Below are positions 13,871 to 28,662 of a stretch of DNA of 64,000 nucleotides, piece by piece. The translations under genes were made by a program, and so were the position numbers. The notes beneath the pieces are model-generated. The model saw nothing but the letters and a program-made list of their open reading frames with translations. It searched no databases and was not told the origin of the DNA. Positions within the stretch are counted from its first letter, which is position 1. Each line of letters begins with the position of its first letter. This stretch comes from Sisyra terminalis (Eukaryota; Arthropoda; Insecta; Neuroptera; Sisyridae). The DNA lies in contig OY292275.1 of the NCBI GenBank assembly GCA_958496175.1, positions 22,669,001 through 22,733,000 of the forward strand, written 5' to 3'.

Positions 13871-16800
13871 GAGAATAATTTTTAGCTTTATTTCATTTTT
13901 TTAAAAATCTTAATAAAAATTGGTTCAAAATCATGCCGAAACTTTCGACTTGGAAGATTGCACCAGGTATAGCTTTTCCTCGAAAAAATATATTAAGTTT
14001 TTCACTACTTCCTCCCTTATTAACCTTACTTCGATTGTTGAAGTATGGAATGAACAGTAACGGAATGAACAAATTATTCCTTACCTACTAATATTACTTA
14101 TGCTGTAGCATCAGTTGATTTAGCTTTTTTTAGATTAGACTTTTTTTTTATTACTACAAAAATTAGTATACGATCCTATAACCTATACCTTTATTGCTAT
14201 CATCTATCGCTACTAAATCATTATTGTTAATATTATCTTTACTAGTTTTAGCAGGTGCTATTACTATACTTCATACCGATCATAGTTAAAGTGCGTACTT
14301 TATTTTTTATCGAAGCATTTGTAAACCTATTTTGAAACCATTTTCTAAGTCAAAAGCGGAAACAAATACAGGAAACAAAGAATTTGAGAAATTTTTTCTT
14401 GCTAAGATCAAATGTATCGAGATGATGGCAAATTTTCAAGATTTATTACAAGAGGAAGATTTATTCTGCATGCTAAATAATTTTTTTTGTTCCATATACT
14501 GTTAACAAAATATTTACGTTTGCATATAATTTATGTACGCATGCAAAATAAATTTTATATGGTTGTTCCCGTTATCTTTTTTACAAATCACCTATAATAA
14601 TTTTCGCTTCTTTAAATGACTATCTTCATCGTAAAGAATTAGGATAATGATTTCATTGCATTTGTAGTATTTTAGCTTAAAAGTGCAAAATTTTAACGCA
14701 TTATAAGTACAGGATAAAGTTAGTGGTAATTTTACAAACTTACGAGGAGATTATCTCCATAGTAGGTATAAAGAGTCAAAGGGTTTAGCGATGTTGACAA
14801 TTGGTAAAATACTTGGAAATAATTTTCTATATTTCCTAAAATTGTTATGTATAAGGATCATTTGGGCGAAGGTTTGTTTTTTGCTAGCCTAGAGTCGAAG
14901 TTATAGTACGAAGCAAGCCTGAAAATGTTGGGTGTTCTGAAACTATTTTATACTCTAAAGAGTGTTACCCACTGATATTGTTTAACTAGAGTGAATCTGG
15001 CCATACATCCGTCCAAAATATAATGAATGCCATCGGACCCCCACTTACTTATACCTTCTTTTTAAAGTCAGCGCTCTCTCGTGGCCGTCGTTAGAACTAT
15101 CCCGCTTTGCTCCATATGTCGACTTAGTATAATATATTTTGTCCAAATATACTGCGGAAGGGGTACGATCACTCAGAAAATTGAGGAGAAATGACAACAT
15201 AGAGCTTATGGAGCACAATTATGCTAGTCATACATTCTTAGTGGTATTACCACCTTAGCAAATGCCGTCAATATTATTTCGGCTATGCAAGTACAGAAAT
15301 TAAACAATTATAGATACGTTAGAAATCTTAATTCCTCCTCCCGAAAACAGTAGTTATGTAAAAACGCCATGTTGCCTCAAAAACTGCCGTAAATGTTTTT
15401 CTGGATCCTTTGGAGTCTCCAAAATCATTTGTTTCTATACCGATACGATAAGACTCTAATTTAAATCCTCAACTTTTTTGACACTATAGCCGTTGGTTAT
15501 CATCGTTGACATAATACCAAATCTTGACAACATTTAGCCAGGCCAATTGTACCGTCCGTTAAATATTTAAGCTATAATTCTAGAGTGTTACTGTTGTTTT
15601 TGAAGCACACTTTTTTAACAACTATATGTTTTTGGGTTTTATAACATCAAAATTATGAATGATTTTTTTTCAATCGAGGTACTTTAAGAAAAGTATTAAA
15701 TTTAATTGCAAACTTTTAAAATAATTTGTTAAACCAATTTTTTAGGCATATATGTAAAAAAAAGTTCTCAATTGTGTCCACTACTGGGTCATTTACCTTA
15801 ACTAATGGAAAATGTGTGCTTTCATTTTTAGATAAAGCTATTCGTGATATTTAAATTAAGTTCTCGTTTCTGAAATAACCTTGTCACAATTCCAAGTAAC
15901 ACAATAGCATAACAATCATCCCCTAAGAGAAAGAGCCTACGGGTCATATGCACATACAATATCGTTTTGGCATCCCTGTTATTTTAATAATATAATAATA
16001 AAACACACGCTGGTGTCATGAAAATAGCTGGAAGTGGCTTAAATGTATATTATACATGTAATATTAATTAAATGCCAACCTTGACGCCGGCTTTAATCAG
16101 TTTATTAAAACCTATTGAGTTGGGGGTTCGGAAGGTTGGGGCAAATGGGGATACGACTGGTGAGCGGTAAGAAGCGAAACATGTGGGGAGTAAGAGATTA
16201 TTTTGAATTGATAATAGTGAGGTCTATGTCCTATCAAGTACTAACCTCTAAAACGAGGACAAATTATTTTTATATTTATTACTATTGTAATTATTACGAG
16301 TATATTATTAAAAATGATACTCCGTAACACACTTATTTTTTCGGCAAACACAAACAAAGTGATTAGAGGGTTCTAATGATTGGCCAATACATTTTTTTTA
16401 CTTATCATTTTAAAAAAATATATAGTTAGGTACTATTCGAAACTGTCTTTTGAAATCTTAAGGTACTTTGTTTCTAGTAATTTTTTTTGAATACAGTAAA
16501 ATTCAAGAAAAATAGCAATATTAGTTCTAAAGGAAATAGTTTAAAACAAATATTTTATTTTAACTATTTTTGGCATAATTTATGGCTGCTTTATATTCAA
16601 AATTCTTATTTCACGATACTTGAGAACAACAAAAACGTATGATGTTTAATATCTATTGACTTACGAAAAAGATTAATAATTTGGGTCAAAAATTCACAAA
16701 AATCATCAAATATTAAAATTAATCTACAAAAGGCGAAATAGTTTTTAAATTTAAAGTGAGAACAAATATCACCAAGACAAAAGCCATTTGATGCTTGGAA

Positions 16801-19458
16801 AATGTTTTACTTAATATTCAATTTTATGTTACCAATCGAATTTTAATTTCATTTAATGCATGCAAAATACGAAGAAAGAAACGAATATATCAACAAATAC
16901 AAATTAGATCAGTCCATTGAACTGTTGTACTGATTAGGTATAGTTCACAGTTTGTTGTTTGAATTCGATATTTTTTAATTTGAAAAAATTAACACCGATT
17001 TTAATATGAGAACGTGTAATATAAGTACAATTACCTCACCAATAATTATCCTCTATTTTTCATGGTAATTTATTAAAAGATATTGAAAAATGGTAATTGG
17101 GAGTTATTTGTTTATTTTTTTTACGTTTAATGTCAGTGGAAAGACAAACTAAATGTGTGTGTATATTATGACTAATTACAATGACTAATTAATGATTAAT
17201 TGATTGAAATTACTTCCATGTGACTCGGAAACGAAGTTAAAAATTAATTCAAGATGTTAACATTAAATATTACCTAAAGAAGTTGAAAATTACGAGTATA
17301 TAAACAAAACGTTTTAAAATTTGATAACTTAACATGAAATTATTCCGCGAATCCAAGTTTCTGAGGAATACCCAACTGACATTTAAATTTAAGCTCATAA
17401 CGTTAACATTTAGATATTGCTCATCGCACTTTTCCTTTTCTATAAGATTAGTATGATTTTTTTTTTGATTCCGCTGATTTCAATAAGTAGCCAACAATGT
17501 AAATGTAGCATTATATTCTCTTTGATTTTTCAATATGGTGAAGAATTTTTCGCAAATAAACATATTGAAAATATCTATCAACTACATGAACTAAACTGTT
17601 CCAACAATGATCTTAATTTCAAAGATTGGAATTGAAAATTTAATATCAAATTATTTTTTATTTAAGTTCTCAAGATATCCAACCAATGATGGATATGATT
17701 CAAGAAATTATGTGGATAACAGGATAAGAGGGTGTCAGAACTTTTCCTAACTTGCAGCTATTGTTTGCTTTGTTATGCTGCTTTTTTATGCGATACCGTA
17801 GCTTTGCTAGGTTAAGCTGAACTAAAATATTTTTATTTTGTTGTGGAGAAATTAAGCCAGAATTATTTTAACTAAGCAAATGTTTGCAATGCAAAGATTG
17901 TTTTCCAAAGATGGGCGAAAAGTGCAAACATTTTCGTTTGAAAATAAAAGTTTTTGAGAAATGTTGTCGACATTTTGATTTAAATGCAATATGAAAGTGA
18001 AAACAAGACGATTCTTATATTATTAGAGTGAAAGTCACTGTCATTAAAATTAACTAATTGGGAAAATCTAATAAAACATACCCATAATTATACGTCCTAC
18101 ATACTTTTATGTTTATTTTTGAAATTTTACATCATTCAAATTATAATTAGATTGAAAATGCATAGGAGCACGAAGAAACAAACCCTCATTTGATTGCATC
18201 ATCAGCTCACATTATCTTCATGTCGTTTTCAAGATTCAATGAAAATGCAGATCATAATGATGAAAACGTTATATATTCATGAAATTCTTTGTATCTGAAA
18301 TTAGGTCATTGGGGTGTTTTTCAGAATGCAGCATTTAAATTGAAGCAAACTAAATACGGTGCAAATTATGGAATATGAGTTTGAACTGCTATGGAGCTCT
18401 CCAAGGGATTCATGAAGTTCTTATCTAACTTTGATTAAGTTTAAATAATGATATCAAATCGTTGGTGTAAATTGATTGGACAACAACCGATGGCGCTCTA
18501 GTTCAGAGTTAATCGGTGACCTCAAAACTTGTTCGGTCAATAACCCACTGTTGGGCCAATGCAATTCGCTTAAACGTTAATATACGATGGGGCGAATTGG
18601 ATGACGTAAATCTAACGTGATGCAAACACGTTGCTTAACGTCTAGCAGCTCGTAAACTTGTTATTTTATTTATGATATGCTATAGTAATAATAAAACTAT
18701 AGGCATTGTTGCGATTATGAGCATTTTAGCAAATATTTTTATTTAATCGTCTGCATTATTGAACAAATTGTCGCATTCGTTCCCATTTCATAGTGTTAGT
18801 CTGTTTCGAAATAAGCACTAAATCTTTTCAGGGAATTTACACTTTTATATCAACTTAAACAATTGGCTGATTTAAAGCCCACACAGATCCGCATTAACGA
18901 CAATTGATACTTTCACTGTATGTAAATAAAATAATATTCGATTTGTTCAGATAAACAGCCTACTTTTGAAGTATTGGCTTGCGTTCGATTGCCACTAGCG
19001 ATTTGTTTTGCTTTAAGGCTTTATATTTTCACACATTAATATATAAATTTTTCACTGACAACAAAATTGCACCACAAGTATATAAAGCCTCACAGGTATT
19101 TATTTTTAATATCTTTTTGTCTATTTCCAACAAAAAAAAATTATCAATTATAAAAGTATAATTTATAAAAATTTAATGATATATTGAATATACAATACAA
19201 TATAGTGATCACTGAAAAAAAAATCGTAAAATTTTAAATTTTAAAACAGGCTTGAAACAATTCATGCTTAATAATAAGAAAAATGAAGTTTTACGACAAT
19301 CATGGAAGCATTTGCTGTTTTAATTACGTTAAGCATATTTTTTCCTTTTGATGTAAAAAATCATATTTTTAGTTTCAATATCAAAATGAAAAGATCGAAT
19401 ATGAGCATTTCGAACTATACACAGTGCAGAGTTCAGCATTGAAGAATAACGTTCATTG
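13871..19458. other. Non-coding DNA, with a less AT-rich block at about 14,980-15,560
   Basis: The block at about 14,980-15,560 is distinctly less AT-rich than its flanks (for example GCGCTCTCTCGTGGCCGTCG near 15,070) and carries frame-broken sequence on both strands, which suggests an old mobile-element fragment. I found no paired copy or terminal repeat to confirm this. A second small patch, 18,480-18,660, contains a GATGGCGCTCTAG motif and an imperfect hormone-response-like GGTCAATAACCC. No coding frame is supported. Confidence 0.4.
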
Positions 19459-19640
19459 GGCCTACTGGTGGCCAAGTGGTTAAGGTGGCCACTCCAAAAC
19501 TAGTAAGTGGTGGATTCGAATCTCAAATCCAGCAATTTTTTTATATTTTTCGATTTACGGATTTTTATTAACCCAAAGAGTGTCTAAAAGACTTTGGTTG
19601 TTAAAAAGCAACGGTAAATAACAATAAAAACGAAAAAAAA
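19459..19640 (+). mobile_element. tRNA-derived SINE, copy 1
   Basis: The 5' part is tRNA-like: an A-box TGGCCAAGTGG near 19,469 and a B-box-like GGATTCGAATC near 19,514, spaced as in a Ser/Leu-type tRNA. A non-tRNA body follows and ends in TAAATAACAATAAAAA. It aligns from end to end, on the same strand, with 51,551-51,731. It is a retroposed element and not a working tRNA gene, because the acceptor stem cannot close and the 3' body is unrelated to a tRNA. The flanking duplication is unclear; the A-rich tail suggests mobilisation by a LINE. Confidence 0.8.
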
Positions 19641-22600
19641 GGTTCTTTAAACCTATGTTGTCCTGCCAATTGATGAGTTGAAAATATTAGGTTCAGAAAG
19701 TCATTTTGTTTTCGTAATTTCGCAAAAACATATATACATTTTACCAACTATTGCTAAAGAAGATAATAACTTTCTCACCAAATATTGGTTCAAATAATTA
19801 AAATATTTAGAACTTCTTATCATTTTTCAAACTTGTTTTTCGGTACACGATCTCACATACTAATGAGTAATGAACTTTTGTGGCCGTAAATCGTATATTA
19901 CCTACTTCTTTATTTATACATCGTATTCATAGTTCCGCAACTGACAATACAATCGTATAGCGGGTTATACACAATACATCCTTCCCAAATCTCACCTATA
20001 TAGATTCAGAAATCACCAAGTAAAATAGGCATATGATACGGACATATTAACCATAAGAACATTACTTTAAGGATATCTTTCGTACCATTTAACAATTACC
20101 ATGGACTCGCTTTAAACCGTAATTTTGCAAAATTGTTGAAAATTATATACACTTATTTACCAAGGAAAGATAAAACTCAAAGAGTTATAAAAGTTTGTAC
20201 TTTCCTTGAAATAAAAATGATTATACATATGAAACGAACATGCATTTTCTAATAGAATAAAAAATCGTATCGGAAATATAAAAGCAGAAATTCAAAAGAA
20301 TTTTAAATTGCAATTTTGCTGAAGGATGTTTCATCTATCGTTTTAAAAGAAGACTTTTAAATGAGCCTTCATTACAAACGTCTTCTAACGAAAAATGTTA
20401 CATAATATGCGTTTTACATTTCTCAAAGATTTTACAAAGGAAAACCGTAGGTACATATCAGTACTTTTCATGTAATTCATTTTTCATACTATTACATTGA
20501 TAGAAAAATATATAATAGAAATTTATAAAAGACCAAGAAAACTATGCTTCATACTTTTCATTTTAAAAATATAATATTTTTTGTGCACTAAAAATAGTGA
20601 TCAGTATATTATTCTCTTAATGCTAAATCAAAAGAAAATTTTAACTTGTTTAATAAAACGGACTAATCAAAGTTTGAAATTATAAAAAAGTTTCTTTTTT
20701 TCTAGGTAAGCATCGAGTTATATTTAAAAGTCGTAAAGTCATATTCGTAATGTAAGTAAGTACTAATTTTTTTAATTTGGGCAATGTTACACATCGCAAC
20801 ACTTAGAAAAATATTTTTTAATAACAATAATTTCACTTCAATGTTAGTTTAATTACTAACAGTATTGCACATGAACACAAAGTAGTCATATTTAAAATCT
20901 TGTTTTATGGTATAATTATGACTATTTTTACGAGATTTTGAAATCATTTGTGGAGTAAATGCACTTTATAGCCAATATAATTACCTAAGAAAAGTTAGTA
21001 CCTACCTACTAAAAATGGGCAGTGGTTAACATTTAAAATTAGAAAATGAGTCTTCCAATCATTTTCTGCTTTCTGGTAAATAAATTTTTCCGAAAATTAA
21101 TCACTGATTCATCGTTTTCATTGCTCTGTAGTAGGCATTAATGAATAACAAATTTAAATGGTTAAATATAGGTATTTTTATGTAGGTATGGGTGCTGGCA
21201 TATAAGTTACGGAATTACAAGGTTATGTATCAATTAGAATATTCTTGTCTCCTTGGACATAATAGAGTGCAACGACTTCAAAGGCTCATAATTTGTTCGA
21301 CAATAAAAAATATTTAAAAGTGATATCCTTGAGTATAATTTATTAGTCAGTATTATATTATCTATTAACGAACAAATGATTACTTACGTAACATCGAGAG
21401 ACAATCATTAACCATCAAAGTTATTGATTGTGTTCCAATTATTTGAATTGGAAGTATTAGTTGGGAATTGCTTTTTTTGATTTTAAAATTAAAAAAAATA
21501 AAATAAAATAAAGAAACCAGAAGAAGAATTATGAAAGTTGTTGAAAATGTAAATTATATTTTTGTTTACGGAACATGAAATTTGCTTTTGGCTATTTGAA
21601 ATTTTTATATTTAGACTTGATTGATTTTTATTTGATTGACTCGGTTTTCTTTGCCAGAGGTTTTTTGTGGTTGAAACCAATTATTTATACGCCAAAATAT
21701 TTTTTTTTATTTTTCGTGTTCAACGGTACTTTGATTATTAAATTTGAAATTTCGATTGTTGATCAGACCGCACGTTATCCTAGACAAACTTTATCGCCTC
21801 TTTTTAACCTTTTAGGGGAAGAAATTTTCAAAAATCCTTTCTTATTGGATGTCTATATTATATACGAATTACACTTTCCAAATTTAACGATTCTACGACC
21901 AGCGGCTTAAGCTTTGCATTGGTCCATCAGTCAGTCAGTCAGGACAAACGACACATATTGAAGAATGAAACGTCAGGAGAAAAAATTATTTAGTATCAAA
22001 TTACTTAAACTAAATAGTCGTAATGCAATGAATTGAATAAGCAAATTTCATTGTGATCAATTTAGTGCTTTTTTTGTAAAAAGGGTGGCTTTTTTGTATT
22101 TTTTTTTTTTCGAAAATCTAAGTAAAATTATATTATTTCATATTGTTTTTCAATTAAATCAGAATCGATAATTTTTTTTACCTCATATTCTTTTCAAATA
22201 ATATATAGAACAATTCTAAAAAAATGCTTTTTTATGTTTATTTTAAAATTATTGAAGAATGAAGTGAATTTAAAATTATTACTTTTGTGTTTTTTTAATA
22301 AAGCTGTGCTTTCAATAAAAGTATTTTCTAGTTTTTATTAGCAAACGTAGAATCTATAGTATTTACAATAGTAATTTCAAAATTTAGTTTATTATTTTAA
22401 TAACAATAAACAATATTTAAATTTATTTTTCTGCTAAATATAGGAGAAAATTATTTACAGAAGTTAGGAAGAAAAACAAATTTTGAATGGAAAAATAAAT
22501 ATGCTTTTATTATCTACTCCTACGCTTTTTATCATTTTTGGATTACAATGCAAGAATTATCAAAAAAAATATTGTATGATATATAAAATTATAAAACACC

Positions 22601-24945
22601 TATTTAAATGTAAGTAATGCTAATAAATGTCAATGACTGATTATTATTTGATGTCAATGTTCACCATGCTCGTGCAAATTACGATTGCTTTTTATTTATA
22701 TTTTTTTTACTATGCATAGTCCAAATACCCTTTTGCCAATTACAAATTGCTACACATTTGCAATAATTATCAGCAAATAAATTCATATTTCCTTCCACGC
22801 ATAAATTTCAACAAAGAAATTTTTCAATTAAATGAACTCAAGTTAAAACTTTACCAACATGCCAATAGGTGGGGTAAGAATGCATTGTCCTAATTTAGTT
22901 ATATGCACTTATATCTGTGCACATTTACTAATAATATTCGTGATGCATTTATCATTGATCTTTTGAAATCGAATTAAGTATTTATAACACGTACTTAAAT
23001 AACTATTTTTTATCTATTCGAACAAAACGTAAATTCTTATCGCTATTTATTATAAGGTTTAACAAATACGAGCTTTCGATCAAATTTCGCAAGTATATAT
23101 TCGCACATTTATTTCAATGCATTATTAATATTGGCAAACACTTACAACTATTTCTTAATAATATTTATGATTTAATCTACAGAATATAGGTATGTGTGCT
23201 TACTTCTATGTTATAAATGTTTCGTAATTGTTGCACACAAAAAATATGTAAAAAAAATCAAAAATTTATATATATTTTTTTATTTGAATCTAGAGTGAAT
23301 AAATATTTTACAAATAGTTACTTTACACAAATGGATTTATTTAAATAAATATCCGGAGTGAATTGCTTTTGTGGTTTACTTTTTTATTATTATTTATAAA
23401 TATTTTATTGAAATGTAATTCAATTGGCAATTTTAGTCCAAAGCGAATTGGACTATTTATTAAATAAAATTGGTTATTAATATCATTTTGCTCTACTATT
23501 AGAAGAGAAAAATTTAAGTTCGCAGACCTTTCAAATCCGATCATTATTGAATAGTTGGGTCATTAGCCTTTGGTCAATCAACTTAAGAATTTTCAAATGT
23601 CAAATTGCTTTCTTCTTACTTTCTCACTTTCTTTCTGAGTAATAGATCGGGGGCAGTAGTCGACTTAGAGATGTTAAAGATTTTTATTTGGCGGCTTTTT
23701 TATCAACTCAAATCTCAAAGTGCAATAATAGGCAATAAATCTTTCACGATTCCACTACAAAGATATAATATTGAAAATAATGAAGAATTTACATAAACAT
23801 TCTTAATAAAGGATAAAATTATGCATTTCTAATCTGTATTATATTCTCTTGATTGATAAGTCGCAATTTAATTACGTAAAAAAATGTAATCTAATTTTTT
23901 CTATATTGAAACCCCTAGTTTGATTTTTCAAAAAAAGAAGAAATATTTACTATCCGAATTTTCAGCTCAGTTAAATAAATATGTAATAAATTATTTTTAC
24001 TAAACAGAAGTCAGCAAAATTAATGAACTCTAGTAAACAAAAAGCGACCTATAAAATTATTTATATGAAGGTGACAAATTAAAAAACAAATACGTGTGTA
24101 TTTTCTTAAGGGTTTTTTACCAAGAAAAATTCACATTTAACAGTAGACAAACATTCAGTGTAATAACCTAAATTAAATTTTAAAGAAAATCCAACGCAAA
24201 ATGATTCATTTTTGTTATGTTTGTAAAGAAAAAGGAAAATATTATTGTAATGTGCTGACTTGGCTTCGTTAAGACCTACATTCAATTATTTTTATTCCTA
24301 ACATTAAATTGCTTAATACATTATAGATTTCTCATAAAGCGTACATGAATTCAAGCAATAAACTATCCAATTAAATATTTTCACGGATTATTTGCGATAG
24401 AAAAAAAAACATTACTTTTGAATGCTTTGATAGTATAAATTTGAAACATGGATTTGCAAATAATATCAAAACGTTGTGCGTTTTATTAGTATACCAATAT
24501 GCTTAGAATTTGAATTTCTAGTTTGAAAGAGAAAGGCTTTCACTTTTAAAAAAAATGGTTTCCATTTCATGTGAACTGGAAATGCATCTCTTATTTTTAT
24601 CTAACCGTAAGAAAGTAGATATCTAATTAATAATCAGAATTTTGCGTGGTCACTATATTTATTGGACTATCTTAAGGAATTTATAAAAACCACGTTTCTT
24701 ATTCTTCACTTTCACTGCCCATCAGTAACCAACTTATCTAAAAAAAATATCTAAAAAAAGTAGTACTACAAATGTTACAAAACTTAATAAATAAGTAATG
24801 TAGTTATATAGTGGAATAGTAAACTGATCGATATAATATTGATATGATAAATCCTACAAGTAGGTTGAAGCATATTATTTTTGGGTCCAGAATTAGGTAT
24901 AGTACACATCACTGGGCCATGCAGCTGATAGAAAAAACACAGTAA
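19641..24945. other. Very AT-rich non-coding DNA
   Basis: Long A/T tracts. Open frames are short or low in complexity (the longest is 111 codons at 21575-21910, Phe/Leu/Ile-rich, with an antisense frame overlapping it). A short GTCA tandem run (CAGTCAGTCAGTCAG, near 21,930) and one IR1-like core GTCAATGAC at 22629-22637 are the only features I can point to. Confidence 0.5.
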
Positions 24946-24970
24946 AAATTACGATGTAACATCGTAATTT
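24946..24970. repeat. 11-bp stem hairpin
   Basis: AAATTACGATG, loop TAA, CATCGTAATTT: a perfect 11-bp stem. No conserved context was seen. It could be a cruciform-prone site or the scar of a small inverted-repeat element. Confidence 0.55.
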
Positions 24971-27824
24971 AAGACTAAACTTTATTATCTTAGTCTTTAC
25001 AATATTCTATTTTAAAGTCTACTATGCATATTTCAATTTTTATGTTATAACATTAGAATTGTAACGACAGTTGTCGTTATAATAAATACCAAAACAAAAC
25101 TAAGAAGTTACATTGCAAAGCTTTTCTGTTAGTGCAAGTGAATATTTATTACACCATATACAAGTAAAAAACAGATCTACTAATACCGTTATCTCTTTAC
25201 CTCTACTCTCTAGCTTCTCAACGAACACATGAATACTATATGAATGTGTGCTTTTTAAAGCAGTAATCTTTGTTAAAAAAAATACAATGCGATATGGTGA
25301 ATATTAGTGTGAATAAAAGGTTTATCAATGTGTTAAAGCGATAAAGTAACAAATTTGAACAGAGATTAGACAATATGAACATAATAAACGGTTTTTAAAT
25401 CTGGAAAGGAAGGAAATTAGGATGCTTGTATTCCTACGGAATACAACGGAACAATGTCGTTTGAAGAAATATTTTCATTTCATTACATTGGAATAACTTT
25501 CCACTGAAGTGAACGCAGGAAATTTCGGAAAGGGAAGGGAATGTCCTGATTGACTGCTCAGAAAATTAAATTATCTAGGACCTGATCTTGATCTCCTTAT
25601 TAATACATACCAAATGATTGTCTATTAAGATTTATTATAGAAATAAATCGGGTCGGTTGAAAGTTTAGAACTAGGAATAACTCTGAGGTGCAATAGTTCT
25701 TTTTTGATGTAATATAAAGGAACTTAGAAAACTAAACATTGTTAATGGTTTATTTACTGTCGATTTATAACAAACAAACTATTTAACAACTTCAGGATTT
25801 ATAAAAGTCGAAATACTGAAATATTTCAAAATGTCGAGAAATATTGAAAATTTGCTTCCTTGCAAGAATCGAATTATAATAATCGTTACAAGAACCTTCC
25901 AATTGCAGGTAGCCATCGTAATTACTTAGTCACCAAAAGGGTAATTTTTAAAAAAAAAAGTAATTTATGAATATTGAAAACCTAAACTTAATCAATGACT
26001 TATTGCATTGGTACATTATCAATCCTGTAGCTACCTAAAAGCCATAGTATCGTTAGTCCATTTTTCAGGTTTTAGTGCTAAAGTCATTTTAACTCAATTT
26101 TAAATGATCTCTTTAAAGCCAAACTGTGAATTTCTATGTTATATTAGTGAGCAATAATTTACAAAACAAAATCTACTAAATTACCATACTATCATAAGTC
26201 CATTTTAGATAGTATGTAGGTACTGTAAAATAACTAATTTAGATTTAATAGATTTAAAATACTATGGCAGATAAATAGGTACTCAAGTACCTATGGAATT
26301 ATTTTTTAGGTTAAAATATATTCCAAGCTAGCTATAAAATAAGTTAACGTGAGCACGTGTTTTTAATCCAATTAATTATGCAGATACTCCTATTTACGAA
26401 GTGGAAGTATTTTTTTTATCCAACCGTTTTTTATTTTCGAATAATTTTCTTATTTGAATTTCGATCTACATTTTTAAACATACTAAATAACAATACAAAC
26501 ACATAATGGTTTGTAATAAACATTAGAAAAGTCTATCAACTTTCAGGGTAACACAAGTACGTTGTGCTAGATTTGTTGGAAAATGGAAAATTAGATTTTT
26601 AAATTATTTTAATGAAATTCAATACATTTGAATATTCAACCATAACGCATGTGTGCGTTCCTTTCTGTTCTGAAATCGTATCAATTGATATCGAAAAATG
26701 ACCGTTGTTACTAATTACATGGTTCACGCCGATGCTTTTGTTCCATCCAATTTTTATTGTCTATATCAGACGTTTTCCTTAACAATAGTTTATAACTGTA
26801 ATGTGCTATACATTTTCATTTCATTACTGTGTATTAAACTTTTCTAGGTCATACAATTGTGTATTTATTTTACATTTGGGTGTATAATTCGTTTTATTGT
26901 CATTTTACGATGATACATACCGATATATACATATCTATATCAATGTAGATTGTACACGAATTGTAAAATTTAAATAATCCATTTCGTACTTTTTTGCCGG
27001 AACGAATTTGTATAACACATAAATACCTTTATTTTTTTAAAAGCTAAATAATAAAAAGAAGGAAACGTTTTATTTTTATTTTAAGTCTTACAGGCGTTCA
27101 AATGGTTAATTAAAATATTTTTATTCAACTTCAAATTTTATAATATGAACATTTTTATATTCCATTTTTAATAAAACAAAAAAAAAAGTATTAAGGAAAC
27201 TTGAGTATTAAAACACGTTGTTTTTAAATAAAAAGCAGTAAATTTTTCAAAGGAATATAAAATTTTTATTAGCAAATAAATCTAATTTATAAACTTTATT
27301 AAGAAAACCTTTATTGTATAAGAAAGTATACCCACGTCCTTTTTTCGGTTACTTCCTTATTTCATTCCAAAAATATATGCTTACATTAATTTTTTTAAAA
27401 AAATCAAAACTTATAGCATTTTTCGATAACGCCAATACGTGCCATTAAGCAATTGAAAGTTTATATGCAAATTACATTGGCTTTTTCCATGTCTACTTAT
27501 CTTTTTTTTTCGTTACTTACAACAATCGAAAACAAGTATTTGAATGTATTAAGTCGCTATACATATTTTGTGTAATGAAATTCTAAAAAAAATATTTTTT
27601 TAAAGAAATACCGAATTTGCCTTTTATAGGGTTCAATCATTCAAAATTGTTAAATTTTTCCAAAGTTCCATATTAAAAGTAAGCGTAACAAGGTTATGTA
27701 ATTCCAATGTAATGCCAATGAAATTCAAACATGAAGTTCGATTGCTCGGTGCACTTGTTAACTTTATTGGAGACGATCAAAATTTCATAAAAAATCGCTT
27801 TATAAAAAAAAAATTATCGTCGAA
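24971..27824. other. AT-rich non-coding DNA
   Basis: I see no gene, tRNA or clear repeat. Around 25,560-25,630 there is a weak resemblance (ACCTGATCTTGATC) to the tail of the dispersed repeat at 5419/9190, too short to annotate as a third copy. Confidence 0.45.
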
Positions 27825-28662
27825 TAGGGGTATTCACTAAACATCGATTAATCGAATCTACTTACCATATGATACATCGAATTGATTCAATGTTTTTCTA
27901 CTTGATGCATTTATGTAAAAAAATATATCGATTTCATGAAAAAAAAAAAAACTAATGAAAATACACTTTTAACATTCTTACTTATTATTTTTGATAAATG
28001 CCATTAACTAGCAAAACCAAATGGTAAAGATGAACTATTACTACACTAACGTAGTCCAGGAAAAGAAAGATTCATCGAGAATCTATTGAAAATCTGGAGT
28101 GATCTAAAAATTCAGCTTACTAAGATTCATAAATTTGCTCTCAAATACTTGACTATTGTAGGGACTTCTGTTCTATTCGATCGCTTATTTTCAAAGGGTG
28201 CTCAAATAGGCAATCGGTAGAGGAATAGAATGAAAGGAAAATGATTAAGTAAACCTTTGTTTTTGTAAGGTCTGCCTAAACAGCATTGGTCCTAAATGGT
28301 TAAGGCTTCAGATTAAGTTTTGTAGGCTGATTTAGACTTTAATATTTGTTTTCTGCTCTGTTTTATATTTTATTAGTTTAATAGTCTAATGAAATATCTT
28401 TTTAAATGGTAGATTTTGTTTCAATTAAAAAACTATATCTCATCTCATTAACTCGCTCAGATGATTTTTATTACCAATACTCATGAAATTAAACACATCA
28501 CGCTAGCTATAGCTTCATCATGTATCAAACTAAAGACAGCGAAAATTTGATAAGTAAAGTTTTGTGAATAGAATCGATGTTTTTAAGCGATGCATCGATG
28601 CCGGTTTTCGATAGTTTACATCGAATAAAATCATCAATGTATTTTACAAGTGGACACCCTTA
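27825..28662. mobile_element. Degenerate hAT-type DNA transposon
   Basis: The left end TAGGGGTATTCACTAAA (27825 on) and the inverted right end, which reads TAAGGGTGTCCACTTGTAAA from 28662 on the other strand, are diverged terminal inverted repeats. Both ends carry clusters of ATCGA-type subterminal words (27,842-27,936 and 28,570-28,630), typical of hAT elements. The interior holds a remnant of the hAT C-terminal dimerisation region (28131-28241). At about 840 bp it is internally deleted. I could not find a matching 8-bp target-site duplication, so the exact termini are approximate. Confidence 0.7.
28131..28241 (+). pseudogene. hAT/ZBED-like transposase remnant, C-terminal dimerisation motif
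   Basis: Reading from 28131 in frame gives KFALKYLTIVG, then TSVLFDRLFSKGAQIGNR, an in-frame TAG, then RNRMKGK. This lines up with the well-known hAT family C-terminal signature of the type YL-I--TS-PSER-FSKAG-I---RRNRL. The stop at the position before RNRMK and the missing upstream catalytic region mark it as dead. It was too short and too broken for a simple open-frame search to show. It lies inside the element with hAT-like ends, and the two observations support each other. Confidence 0.75.

Noticed and set aside
19459..19535. tRNA gene with A-box and B-box
   Set aside because: The acceptor stem does not close, and the same sequence with the same non-tRNA body recurs at 51,551, so it is a SINE.
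25480..25710. Third copy of the dispersed repeat at 5419/9190
   Set aside because: Only a short stretch (ACCTGATCTTGATC and a little around it) matches, which could be chance.
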